DNA of 64,000 bases, taken from assembly GCA_018806915.1 (NCBI GenBank), contig JAGKQI010000090.1:2480001-2544000 (forward strand), read 5' to 3'. The number at the start of each line of letters is the position of its first letter. The stretch's first letter is position 1. This DNA is from Phytophthora colocasiae (Eukaryota > Oomycota > Peronosporomycetes > Peronosporales > Peronosporaceae). This document shows positions 54,299 to 64,000 of the stretch, in pieces. Made by a program: the position numbers and the translations under genes. The notes beneath the pieces are model-generated. The model was not told the origin of the DNA. It saw nothing but the letters and a program-made list of their open reading frames with translations, and did no database searches.

Positions 54299-57200
54299 TG
54301 TTTCCCAGAGTCAGCCTCGTCACCCAGGAGTCTCTCCAGTAGGTGATCCGGCAGGTCCTTCAGTGTACCTTGACGGGCTAGTTTCTTGAGGGATTCCAGA
54401 GTCTTAATGTCTTCGCATGGTCTCCCAGAGTGCACCTTTCCGCAAACTTCACACGGCGGTACTCGGCACATCCTGCTCGGGTGACCTTTCTCCTGACATC
54501 TGTCGCAGACAATGTCTCTCCAGCAGTTTTCTTCTGAATGGCCTGAGCGACGACACTTCTCGCAGAACTTGTTCCAGTAGTCAGGGTTATCGCGCCGTGT
54601 CTGCTGGAAGTCTTGGACTGGCGATCCTCGGGGAGACTGGGGCGGCGGTCGCCATCCCATGTTGTCCATGACCCGATAAACTTCGTTTGTCAGAGTCTGA
54701 GTCCAGTCAGCACCACCAGGCGCCTGAGAAGCAGATTGTACATCAGACGAAGATTGTACACCAGACATCTCGCGATCGTGTTCTGACGACGAAGCTCTGG
54801 TATCCTTCTCTTGAGTTCTGGTGTCTGCATCGACATCGTCAGAGGCATCCGGGTCCGCTTCTCGGGCGACGTAAGTCTTCCCCATACGCTTCGGCTTAAA
54901 CTGTCCACGTGGGAGATTGTCCGCTCGGAAATCCCGATGTCTGGTGGTCGTAGTGTCTTGATCAGCAGTTCGCCAGACATCTTCGTCCTGTTGCAGAGCA
55001 TATTCCAAGTCCGAGATACTCCTGAACTTCCGGCCTTGTAACGCGATCTTCAGACGCTCGTCCTTCAGCTTGGTGATGTACCTCAGAACATGTTTCTCCA
55101 GACGTCTGGAGGATTTTCTGAAGTCCACCTCAGCTTTTCCGGCGGCCGAGTTCAGGCGATAGAAGAAGTCCAACGGAGTCTCGGAACTCTTCATTTCCAT
55201 CGTGAAATATCTCTCGGAGTATGATGACCGGGCCTTGCAATAGCGCCTGCGAAACTCCGACGATAATTCCTTCCAGTCACGGGAAACGCTCTTCGGAAGC
55301 TGGTTGAACCAATCTCTGGCAGACACTGGGAGCTTCAACTTGAGTTCCTGTATACGGGTCTTGTTCGTCCATGCTCCCTGAGATGCCATGTTCACGAAGC
55401 GTTCCCACCAGTGAACACGTTCTCTCAATGTCGTTCGGGGATCAAATTCTCCGATGATACTTGAGTTTATGAAGGGCCTCATAGTCAACAGGGTCGCTCC
55501 AGCTTGTCCCTGGGATGCAGAAGTCAGGTTTACAACCTCCGGAGGATCCAAGTCATCAGAAGATGAATCACTTGAGTCCGAGCTTGAGCCACTTGAGCTT
55601 CCACCCGGGTCTGGGTCATTCCTGCGTCTTCCAGGCCTTCGAGGAGCGTCCCGGCCATCTTCAGAGCGTCTTTCGCTTGGTTTCCGGTGTCCTTCGCGCC
55701 TGGGAGTCGCTGGGCGCCTTCCTTCAGTCTTGATCTCGGTCAGGGGAGCCGCTTGAGCCGTCTGGGTCGTCGTAGCGGCCGCGGTGGCCGCGCCATGCCT
55801 TCCAGCCTTCGCGCGCTTGGTGTCGGTCGATCTCCGTAAGGGAAGAGGCGTATGGAAGGCCTCCGTCGTTTTAATGGGTGTAACCCTATCCCTGCTGGCG
55901 ACTCCTTCTGATCCCCTAACCCCAGGTGTGCAATCTCCCGTATCCCGACTGTTCACCAGAAGTCCGGTTGCCGGTTTAGGGTCATGTTCACCGGAGATCA
56001 GACTTGAAGTTGCTACTTCAGGGTGGGCGACCCCTTGAACTTGGGACAATGTTGCACGAAGGTTCCTCAATTCTGCGGCCTGGAACCGCTGCATGTTCTG
56101 GGAACTTTCTCGCTCCCTGTCGCGCTCCGACTCCACGTCGTGCACCCGCTGTCGTAAGGTCTCCATTTGCGAAATCCAGTCACGTTTCAGCTCGTCTGCC
56201 CAACGCGCACGTTCGGCTTCGGCCTCGGCTTCCCGTTGTTTCCAGCGATCTGCAAACTCGGTCTCCAGACGCTGTACGTCGGAAAACTGTTCACCAGAAA
56301 CTTGTACGTCGGACACCTGTCTCTCAGACGATTTCGAATGATACTTGAGCTTAGACTCTGACGCTTGACTCCGACGTTCTTCCAAGTCATCCGCGCGTCT
56401 CTGGGCTTCCAGTCTGGCGCTCTCAGACTCAAGTAGTCGGTCGGTAAGTGTCTGGATCTGCTGGCGCGTATCAAGTTCCCGTTGTTCACGTCGACGTTCA
56501 CGCTCCATGGATTCCAGACGTTCTCTGGCCAGAAATTCCTTCTGCTCCTGTTCCATCCGACGCTGCCATTCCTGTTGCTGCCGCATAGCGTTCAGTTCTA
56601 TCTGCGCTGGGCCTGATCTCTGGGAACTTCGTGTGTGGCTTGACGCAACGGAACTCAGGCGTCTGGAAGACACGTTCTGGCGATCCTCGCTCTTCAGACT
56701 CTGATGCCTGCTCTGGTGACTTCTCCCACGACTCGAGACGGACGATGATGGAGCGTCCGGCGTCCGGTGAACAGAATCTCTGGTAGACAACTGTCTCTCG
56801 GACTTCACTTCTGGAAACTCCGGCTTCTCTTCCAACATCTCGAAGTCTTCAGGCTCCGACTTCACCGGCATCAGTGTTCGTGTCACGTGGATTCCCATAG
56901 ACTCTCCGGCGAGCATTCCTCCGGCTTCAGCACCTTGGGCGATCATCGCCAGACCTCCGACAGACAACGGCATATGTGCAGACGCCCCTCGACTCATGGA
57001 CATCAGCGACGAGTCTGTGGAACTTCCACGAGAGGTCTGGAGTCCCGACGAGTGGTCATCCGACGTACGCGAGGTCCCAATGACACTTGGCACAGGCGCA
57101 TCAGTCGTCAGAGAGCTACCTCGATCTTCAGACATTGGTACACCAGACTCCAAACGAGTGCTATCAGAGTGACTCTCGTATACCGGCAGCGAACTTAGCG

Positions 57201-57534
57201 ACGGCGTCGACAGTGCAGATGGTGTCGACGAGACTTGTGGGCGCGGCGGACCATGCTGTAGGCGCTTGGACTGCGGCGGTTCTCCACTGCTGGACCCGTC
57301 GGAACTATGTGTGACTCTGAGTCCGGTCACCCGGAGTCTCATAATCAGCTGTCGTCCTTGTAGGTCAGCCTTCTCATCGCGTAATTTACCATCAGCTTCG
57401 CCTTGACGTGCTTCATTGCCTACCTTTGTGTCTTCTGGGAGTCGATTGACCTGTGACCTGGCGGTCACAGTGGCCCACTCAACCAGTTCTTCAGCAAGTC
57501 GGCTCTGAAGCTCCGTCGCCACACTGCGCACTTA
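54289..57534 (-). CDS. gag: Gag of element D, main part
   Basis: 1,080 open codons: acidic/Ser-rich region, a long Gln/Arg/Glu coiled coil (RQQQEWQRRMEQEQKEFLAR), the retrotransposon gag core (VHWWERFVNMASQGAW, KLPVSARDWFNQLPKSVSRD, SERYFTMEMKSSETPLDFFY) and three zinc knuckles near the end (CEKCRRSGHSEENC, CDRCQEKGHPSRMC, CEVCGKVHSGRPC). Unusually large for gag. A stop codon (about 57533) where element C reads through separates it from the N-terminal part. Contains several SDVQ/SGEQ peptides encoded by the dispersed decamer. Confidence 0.85.
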
Positions 57535-57604
57535 ACATTCGAAGATAGCAGACGCTTGGGTCTGAGACCACCTCGGTAGCAGGTTCTGGAACGCAAATCC
57601 TGCT

Positions 57605-58492
57605 TCATACAGCATCGTCTGAAGGACAGCTACGCACTCGGGTGCCGTCAGAGTATTCATCGAGATATCGACGCATGACAAGTCTTAAACTATGGCGCCT
57701 CAAGCAGAACTCCGATATCCACATGTCTTCTGGGAATACCGAAGAACACCGCCACTTGATGTAGTCGCCCGTCGCTGCCGCAGCCTTCTGAAAGACATTC
57801 GCGTCAGGCTTCGCTGTTCGCCAGACGTATTCGACGTTCGGCGGAACAATTCTTCCAGCGTCCATGTCCCTCCAGCGGCGGAACTCACGGCGTACGTACT
57901 TCAGGGCACGTTCTCCACCCAGCGAATCGGCCCTCCCAGACTCATCAGACGGTGTCTTCAGAGAATCTTCGGACTTCATCGGCATGTCATCGGACATCGG
58001 AGTGTCTTCGGACTTTGGAGTCTTCGAGACACATTCATCAACCAGTCCGGGTTCCGTTTTCACTTCCCCCACGGACTTCCCAGAAGCCGTCGACTCAGAA
58101 CACAAGTCAATGACCTCCGGGGACTCAACCACGTCGGCGCCTCCCTCAGACGCCTCATCACCACCCTCACGGGCAGTGGCCACCTCGTCACCAGAAGCTT
58201 CAGCTTCGGACGGACCTTCCTCAGAACCTTGTTCGCCAGACACATCGGGTGTCTCTTGGGCTTCAGGCTCCGCAGCAGGCTGGTCTTCGACCGCCGGTTC
58301 CGTGACGTTCACCTCCTCGACTGCTTCCTTTTCACGTGCAGCCTTCCTCTTCTCGCGTGCCGCCTTCTGAACAGCATCCAAGTCGGGTTGTTCATCAGGC
58401 GGAAGACCTTGAAGACGCTTCGACTGACGTGTCGCCATACTGCGACCACCGCTTCCCCGACGTCCTCCTCTCGTAGTTCCATGTGAAGCCAT
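57605..58492 (-). pseudogene. gag: N-terminal part of element D gag
   Basis: Starts at ATG 58492 (MASHGTTRGGRRGSGGRSM). A basic start, Glu/Ala-rich region and the block ALKYVRREFRRWRDMDAGR shared with element C. A small deletion near 57690 shifts the frame compared with C, so this copy cannot make full-length Gag. Confidence 0.85.
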
Positions 58493-58564
58493 CTTGAATA
58501 TAGACGCTTGACAGGAAACCCTCTTCTCAAACTCTCTTAGATCCGGTGATATCACGATACCAAG

Positions 58565-58582
58565 ATCCGGGCACGCGCACCA
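58565..58582 (-). other. Primer-binding site of element D
   Basis: TGGTGCGCGTGCCCGGAT, two bases from the 5' LTR; identical to element C. Confidence 0.75.
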
Positions 58583-58584
58583 GT

Positions 58585-60482
58585 TGTCGCGAAGTCGGTG
58601 CAACTTTTACCGCGGTGCAGGGGCGTACAGTGAACCTGGAAGTGTGACTACCGATGTAATACCAGAGTCGCACAACAAGGTGGGCGTGTGTTACCTTGTG
58701 CTGTCCTCGTAGGTTCGTTGTCTTGGTAATGAGACCCTCGCCGGGGTCGTGAGAGTGTTGGTGAGAGTGAGGGTTCCTTGCGTAGACCGTCGGATGTCCT
58801 TCTGGTCCTCACAGGAGCGCTCGAGAGTCGAACGTTTTCCGGTGAACACTTGTGTACACCAGAGATTTCTGAAAACAAAAAGAGAAATTAATACAATGGG
58901 AAGTCCTGTCACTAGACTTCCGAGATAACCGCAATATAGAGTTCCGATATACAAATATGTAGCTGCTCTTATTCTTTCCTGGCCCTTGAGCAGTGGGCTA
59001 GTTCTCCAGGTCAACTAGGGAAATGTTCACCAGACACCTGGTCTGTCTGGTATTCCCGTAACTTTCGCGCACCACCCTCTAATATATAGAGGGAAAATAA
59101 ACCAATACACTATCAGTTATATAACAGTCTACCGAGCGTCTTGAGAGCGACTGTCTAGCTCCCAAAACCTGTCCAAACGTACAATATGAAATGGGCTACC
59201 GCTAGAGACAAGACAAACGACCCAACTAGTAAATGGAATAGGTGGGTCCTCTCAGGTCTCTACGTTACGCTGATCTCCACCTAAAGGGGCTTGATAGGTG
59301 AGAGATCACACGACTCAAAGCTTTGTCGTGGCCTAGTACTTACGGGAAGCAGCAGGCAGACGACCTCGTTATAACAAAGCAAATCGAACTCGTTACAACA
59401 GGGAAAATTGAACTCTGGTTATCTATCTCGTATCTCTCTGTCTTCTGTCTTCCATATTCTCATATACACTTGGTCTCAGTATAACTCAGGAATCTTCACT
59501 TGGGCTCACTATGGTAGTCGATGCTGCAGATCTTGTCGAGTCGACACTTAATGATGTCATTACAGGGATGAGCAGGTTGCGTTTCACTTGATTGCGTGAG
59601 GTCGTGTTGGGTACACTTGGTTTCAGTATGGGGTGGACTTCAGAGTGTCAGAATCTGGTATCCTGTTCATCAGGGTCTGGAATCATGTGCATCGGAGACA
59701 TGTTCATCGGAACCATGTACTCCGGAATCATGTACATCAGAGTCATAAATACCAAATTCGTGACACTTGGGTCTGTTCATCGGAGTCTTGTACGTCGGAG
59801 TCTGTTCATCGGAAACTGGTAAATGTCTGGAATATTGCTTGTATAAGCCGGACACATCAGACTTGCTCACCAGAATCATGTACGTCGGACTCATGTACGT
59901 CGGACTTCATGTACGTCAGACTCATGTACGTCAGACTTCATGTACGTCAGACTTCATGGTGTGATATCAGCGTTTCCATGCGTGATACCAGAAATCCATG
60001 AGTGTCTTTCGAGTGCGGAGCACGTATGCTGCAACGCACGAAGTCCAGTTGGGATATGCGCGGGGTGCGCTACGTCCGGTGCGCGATACTTGGTATCTTT
60101 TGGGTATAACTGTATTCCTTGAACCATCATCGTCACACAGGACGGCAACGGGATGAGGTCTCTCAGAGATACATTCTTCTGAGAGACTTTCTGCCAACCT
60201 TTAGGCACTCATCGTCGGGGAAAGTCCGGTGATCAGACTGAGTGTTATTGTCTCTCGGAGTTTGTGCACTTTTCCGAGGAACACTTCTGATCTCTTGGGC
60301 CCCTTTGCAGTACAGGTGAAGGTTAATATATATAGTAGTTTTCTTCCACAGACCCATCATATTGTCACACGGGACATAACCTCGTCCCACATCTCCCTTT
60401 CTCCCACAATCCAGTATATGTCCAATCACATCACAGCGTAACGTCCATATCCACTCGAAAAATCGTAATTAGCAACGTGTCA
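58585..60482 (-). repeat. 5' LTR of element D
   Basis: 1,898 bp, about 99.6% like 42970-44867 by eye (eight substitutions noticed). Confidence 0.95.
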
Positions 60483-61019
60483 CTCTACTTTGGTAGGAGG
60501 GTCGTCACCGAGCACAATTCTCCAGACGTCGAAGGCATACACAATAGAGCGTAGCCGCTCGACTCGGTCCTCAGGGAAACCCTCACTTAGTGCTTGCTCA
60601 ATCATCAATTCCACAGCTAGTCGAATGTCGACTTCATCCTTGTCACCTGTTGCCACGTCCGGTAAAGCCTCGTCATCATCTCCGTCATCCCCGCTTGGGG
60701 CTGCCAACAACTCCAATTGTCGTTCGATATCAATGCCGAGCATCTTCAGTACGTCATCACCAAGGAACTCGTCTCCTTCATTGTTTAACACCAAACACTT
60801 CACAGGTTTGAAGATATTGACAGGCCTGCCGCTGTCATTAGGGACAGACGAAGCGTCTCGTGCCCACGTTTTCTTCCCACCTGGAACCTCACACGCTATT
60901 GGAGCAGCTAGCTCCGTCACATCACAATTCACACCTTGCTCCACGATCCTTCTCAGGGTCGTAGAGCTGATGCACGACATCTCCGCTCCAGTATTCAACA
61001 TCCACCACGCCACCAACAC
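60483..61019 (-). pseudogene. pol: Protease region of element E, part upstream of the D insertion
   Basis: Protease-like motif WWMLNTGAEMSCISSTTLRR in which the catalytic Asp is Asn (GAT to AAT), then FLGDDVLKMLGIDIERQLEL, an acidic spacer, and the start of the RT region (GDDPPTKVE). Continues at 42969. The frame is open in this segment. Confidence 0.75.
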
Positions 61020-62205
61020 GCAGCATACGTGGTTGACCTGGTTGGTCAGGAAGGCACATGCTAATCCTTTTTAGCTTTGCGGTGCCTCCCCGGTTTCGGT
61101 TTTCGCGTTTCCATGGTGTTGTCGTCGGATTTGTCGGGGCAGCCAGATTGGCGGTGCTGACCGCCACATGTCCAACAACCACCTTTCGGCCTGATTTGAC
61201 ACTGTCCGAAATATCTGCCGGGGACCAGTCTGTGACTGAGCTCCCTGAGATTTTCTGTTGTTCGTTGCCGTCCTTGAACGCTTAGTGGGCCGTGGTGTCG
61301 CCGCAGTTGACTTCAACTCCTGTCCGATGGATCGTTTATTGCTCCGTGACAAGGCTTTGTCCTCTCGTTCAATCTCGAGAGCCTTCTCACTTACGATCTT
61401 GAAGAGTTCAGCGATGCTTGACTTTGCTGCCGGCAAGATCTCGTTTTTACTCTCAACTTCAACTCATCAGGTAAGCAGTTCGCAACAGGACTTTGCATTT
61501 CTTCTTTCTTCCGTCTTCATCCGCAAACAAACCAGCCAAACCGTTGTTCTTGACAATCGTATTGCACAGATGGAAGTAATCCATGACTCTGGCGTCGACG
61601 TCCGTCTTCGCCGTGGTCATCACTAGCTGCTCTTGGAAGAGCTTGTCGATGTTCGGCAGGACATTGTTCTTGAAGATCTGCACAGTCTTCATTATCCAGC
61701 CCCAAATGAACTCATCCGTGACTTCGTCCTTCCTCTTGTCCCACTTGGTCTCACAAAGTGTTTCGAGAAAACTGTCGTCGAAAGAGTTTCGAATCGACCT
61801 CATACCCGACTTCAGATCTTCACCAGATCCATGATCTTTTCGTATTCCAACCCATCGGGTAAGCGCTTCGTGCGACGTGTCTTCCACCTTCGGTGCCGCC
61901 GTGACCGCAAAGATCGGATGGGCCACGGTGGGGAAATCTACTTCCTGGTTGACTGGCCTCCACGCCGAGCCGCTCCTTGGTCCGGCCGGAGCTGGAGGAG
62001 CTTCGACTCGTCGAGATCTTCCCTGGGTTTCCTTGCGAGCGGGTTTCTTGCCCTTGCTTCGAGTGGCTTGGCCCGCATTTGCAGGTGGTCTTGCCACCGT
62101 CGTTCCTGACCGCAATACACGTCCGGTTCCTGCAGCAGGCTGTGCCACATTGGTTGTAGCACCAGCGTCAGCAGTCGCGTCCGTCGGTGCAATTCCGTTG
62201 TCCAT
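61020..62205 (-). pseudogene. gag: Gag of element E
   Basis: Starts about 62205 (MDNGIAPTDATADAGATTN); low-complexity basic N-terminus; helical gag body (DEFIWGWIMKTVQIFKNNVL, DARVMDYFHLCNTIVKNNG); then, after frame changes near 61450 and 61180, a zinc knuckle CWTCGGQHRQSGC with a shortened spacing, followed by the protease. Typical gag order but broken. Confidence 0.75.
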
Positions 62206-62570
62206 GTCGTTTCCGTCGACACTAAAGTTAACTTTGTAGTGGGATCCGAATGAACACACTCACGAAGGAAGCTGGCGCTTCCTTAGAAACCTTGCTTGTA
62301 TTGTACTTTTGCAAATTCCAAAATGAGGTTGGCTAAACCACTCGACAGATACTCGTACACGCTGTTGCATCCACACCTGCTCTAGTCTACCAACCTCGGA
62401 GTCTTACCCTACGCCAGCCTTAACTGAGGTCGTCCTCGACCACCAGCACAGTGCGTGGTCAGGTCCTGAAGGCCTTCGCCCCACTACACATTGATAACCT
62501 TTCTGAAGTTCGGAACCCTGTTGGTGATCATAAATCAAAGACATTTGCATATCTGTAGCAACTCCATGAC
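62206..62570. other. Leader of element E or flanking DNA, no gene
   Basis: The 5' LTR and primer-binding site of E should lie here, but no second LTR is in the window to define them. Nothing else recognised. Confidence 0.4.
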
Positions 62571-63332
62571 AAGACTAGTGGTTTATGAGGAAGACGTCGT
62601 CAACGCTAAGGAAGATTTGACTTCGAGATTGGAACACCTAGCTCCCTTCATTGATGGAGATGGAGCGTCGTTTGTGCTGCCACCAGTTAGGAAGACTTCA
62701 AGCGATGGCTCGACGTTAACGAAGGACAGTTGGGGCGGTGGGACTTTGAGCCTCTGAATGACGACCCGGACAGGGGGGGGGGTGATCTACAACCTGTTGT
62801 CAAAGGTCCATGAGGATGTGGTAGTATCGTATAATCCGTTTTCAAGCAGGTACAGATCGCGGGGAAGAGCATTAACCTCATCGTCACTGTAATAAGTTAC
62901 GAGATGGACTGGAGATCGAGGCCAAGAACCAGATGCAAGTGTTACCCCTGTGGATCTGGAGATTGGTGAAGGAGTGTTGGCGGCTGCACACAATACCCCG
63001 TTCGCAAATGTTATCATCGAAGTTGCTGACAAGAACAGAAGTTTACGGATGCTACAAGACAAACTCCAGCGTTGGATGAGCGTTCATACGTCTGAACAAG
63101 TGGCTGTCGGGATCAAGCTTTTCGCCGGACTAGTGACAAACGTGTCGAGTTGCTAACTTGCATCAGCGTGGTCAGTCGACTCAAGAAGTGGAATTTGAAT
63201 TTGGTTGTCCTATCCCACCTCCACCGACGTTTGGTGTCGCTTTACCCGCTGGTTTGAACGGGAACCACCTCATCTCAATCGACTTGAGAAATTGCATCAA
63301 TGGAAGAGTTCAACGCGAACTCGACGATTGAG
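62571..63332 (+). pseudogene. Degenerate Uma2-like (PDDEXK-type) reading frame
   Basis: Pieces in different frames: YEEDVVNAKEDLTSRLEHLA (62585), LEIGEGVLAAAHNTPFANVI IEVADKNRSL (62955) and STQEVEFEFGCPIPPPP...NGNHLISIDL (63180-63330, ending TGA). The pattern 'IIEVA...W....VAVGIKLF...QEVEF' recalls Uma2-like restriction-endonuclease-fold proteins common in Phytophthora. At least two frame changes. A G9 run at about 62774 lies in one broken part. Confidence 0.35.
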
Positions 63333-63520
63333 ACTGCAGTAGCACGAGTCTCAACTACCAGGGTTCGCATATGTTTCAGCATGACGATTGGATCTTTATC
63401 ATTATTAATGAATTTCATTAAAACCGTGGTGGAATGAAATTAACTTGGTTCTTTGAACAGATACGATACAAACAGTGGCTTCAACTACGCTACCGTAGTT
63501 TTCTTACTGCGAGTTCTGTG
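63333..63520. other. No gene supported
   Basis: AT-rich stretch, nothing recognised. Confidence 0.4.
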
Positions 63521-63940
63521 TTACTCTTCGTCTAGCTGGAGCCAGGTAACGATCTCCAAGATGAGACCGATGGTGAGCAGAAGGAGGAAGTTGCTGGTAT
63601 CCTGCATTGTCGCCAAACCGATGGGGAGGTTTCCGCCGGCCAAGTTGGTGTCACCGTCGATTTCGTGCTCCAATTCTCCATGACTGGTGGAACTTGCGCC
63701 AACGTCTTGATCCAAGGAGATCGACGAATTCTCATCGTCAATTGCCGAGCTCAATTCTGTAGTGAAGTTGCTGTCGAAGTCTTCGAACACATCGCCGTCG
63801 CTGGACCGATTGTCGTTCCTCGACGACGCATTTGCCGCCAGAGCGTCGATAAAAGCCGCGAAATCCTCGTCTATGTCACTAGAGCAGCGGCAGAGACTTG
63901 GACCAGAAAGGGAATTGTTACTGGGTCGGATTCGTCCTTG
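63521..63940 (-). CDS. Hypothetical acidic protein fragment
   Basis: Open frame rich in Ser/Asp/Asn (CSSDIDEDFAAFIDALAANA, DVFEDFDSNFTTELSSAIDD), ending with a hydrophobic stretch FLLLLTIGLILEIVTWLQL that could be a membrane segment. First ATG at 63790. Not recognised; could be part of another mobile element beyond the window edge. Confidence 0.25.
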   Translation of the reverse strand, partial: QGRIRPSNNSLSGPSLCRCSSDIDEDFAAFIDALAANASSRNDNRSSDGDVFEDFDSNFTTELSSAIDDENSSISLDQDVGASSTSHGELEHEIDGDTNLAGGNLPIGLATMQDTSNFLLLLTIGLILEIVTWLQLDEE

Positions 63941-64000
63941 TCACGTTGGAGAAGGCGATGGATCGAGTTGATGTGATCCTCGTCGACAAGTTTGGCAGCT

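Larger units (their letters stand above)
42970..60482 (-). mobile_element. Giant Ty3/gypsy element D (Chronos-like), 17.5 kb
   Basis: 1,898-bp LTRs, 4-bp target duplication, primer-binding site and polypurine tract. Minus-strand gag, protease and a 1,693-codon pol with RT, RNase H, a second plant/archaeal-type RNase H, integrase and chromodomain. A second long gene lies on the plus strand next to the 3' LTR. The dual RNase H plus chromodomain matches the oomycete Chronos group as described in the literature. The two LTRs differ at about eight positions by eye, so the insertion is recent. Confidence 0.95.

Noticed and set aside
62787..63062. 91-codon minus-strand frame opposite the Uma2-like relic
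   Set aside because: The plus-strand pieces show the recognisable pattern; this is the shadow.

Overview
The window looks like a transposon-dense stretch of an oomycete nuclear genome, most likely Phytophthora or a close relative. This is inferred from three things: Ty3/gypsy polyproteins of the kind found in Peronosporales, a giant gypsy element with a second plant/archaeal-type RNase H plus a C-terminal chromodomain (the arrangement described for the oomycete 'Chronos' group), and piggyBac-type transposase genes with short GT-AG introns. Almost no ordinary host gene can be supported. The best candidate is a small Cys/His-rich WRKY19-like zinc-finger gene near 11.1-11.5 kb.

Layout. 165-8072: gypsy element A (minus strand), complete, with 460-bp LTRs and a 5-bp target duplication. 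8078-12390: mostly non-coding, with the zinc-finger gene and two small tandem repeats. 12393-16455: piggyBac-type transposase pseudogene P1 (plus strand) with six introns. 16620-30731: element C (minus strand), a gag-only relative of the giant family with a truncated 3' LTR; its 5' LTR is split by gypsy element F (23208-30420, plus strand). 31254-35405: fragments of a second piggyBac gene (P2) and of a gypsy gag, scrambled by what looks like two adjacent inversions. 35406-42383: decayed gypsy B (plus strand, same family as A). 42384-42969 and 60483-62205: two halves of gypsy element E (minus strand), separated by the insertion of giant element D (42970-60482, 17.5 kb, 1,898-bp LTRs). 62260-64000: a degenerate Uma2-like reading frame and an unidentified acidic frame.

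How the parts work together. A, B and F are ordinary gag-protease-RT-RNaseH-integrase-chromodomain elements that share the same primer-binding site. C and D share another. A and D both carry textbook -1 ribosomal frameshift sites at the gag/protease junction. Both lineages also carry a long reading frame on the opposite strand next to the 3' LTR. In D this frame is intact (1,028 codons); in A and B it is broken.

Most unusual signals. (1) The A/B/F family is written, through coding and non-coding sequence alike, as a near-continuous string of short interrupted palindromes. (2) Element D carries dozens of copies of a degenerate decamer, GTWCRYCRGA, in its LTRs and in genes on both strands. (3) Five of the six introns of P1 share a TACAACATG/CATGTTGTA motif, as if they came from one introner-like source. 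All counts were made by eye; no alignment or search was run.
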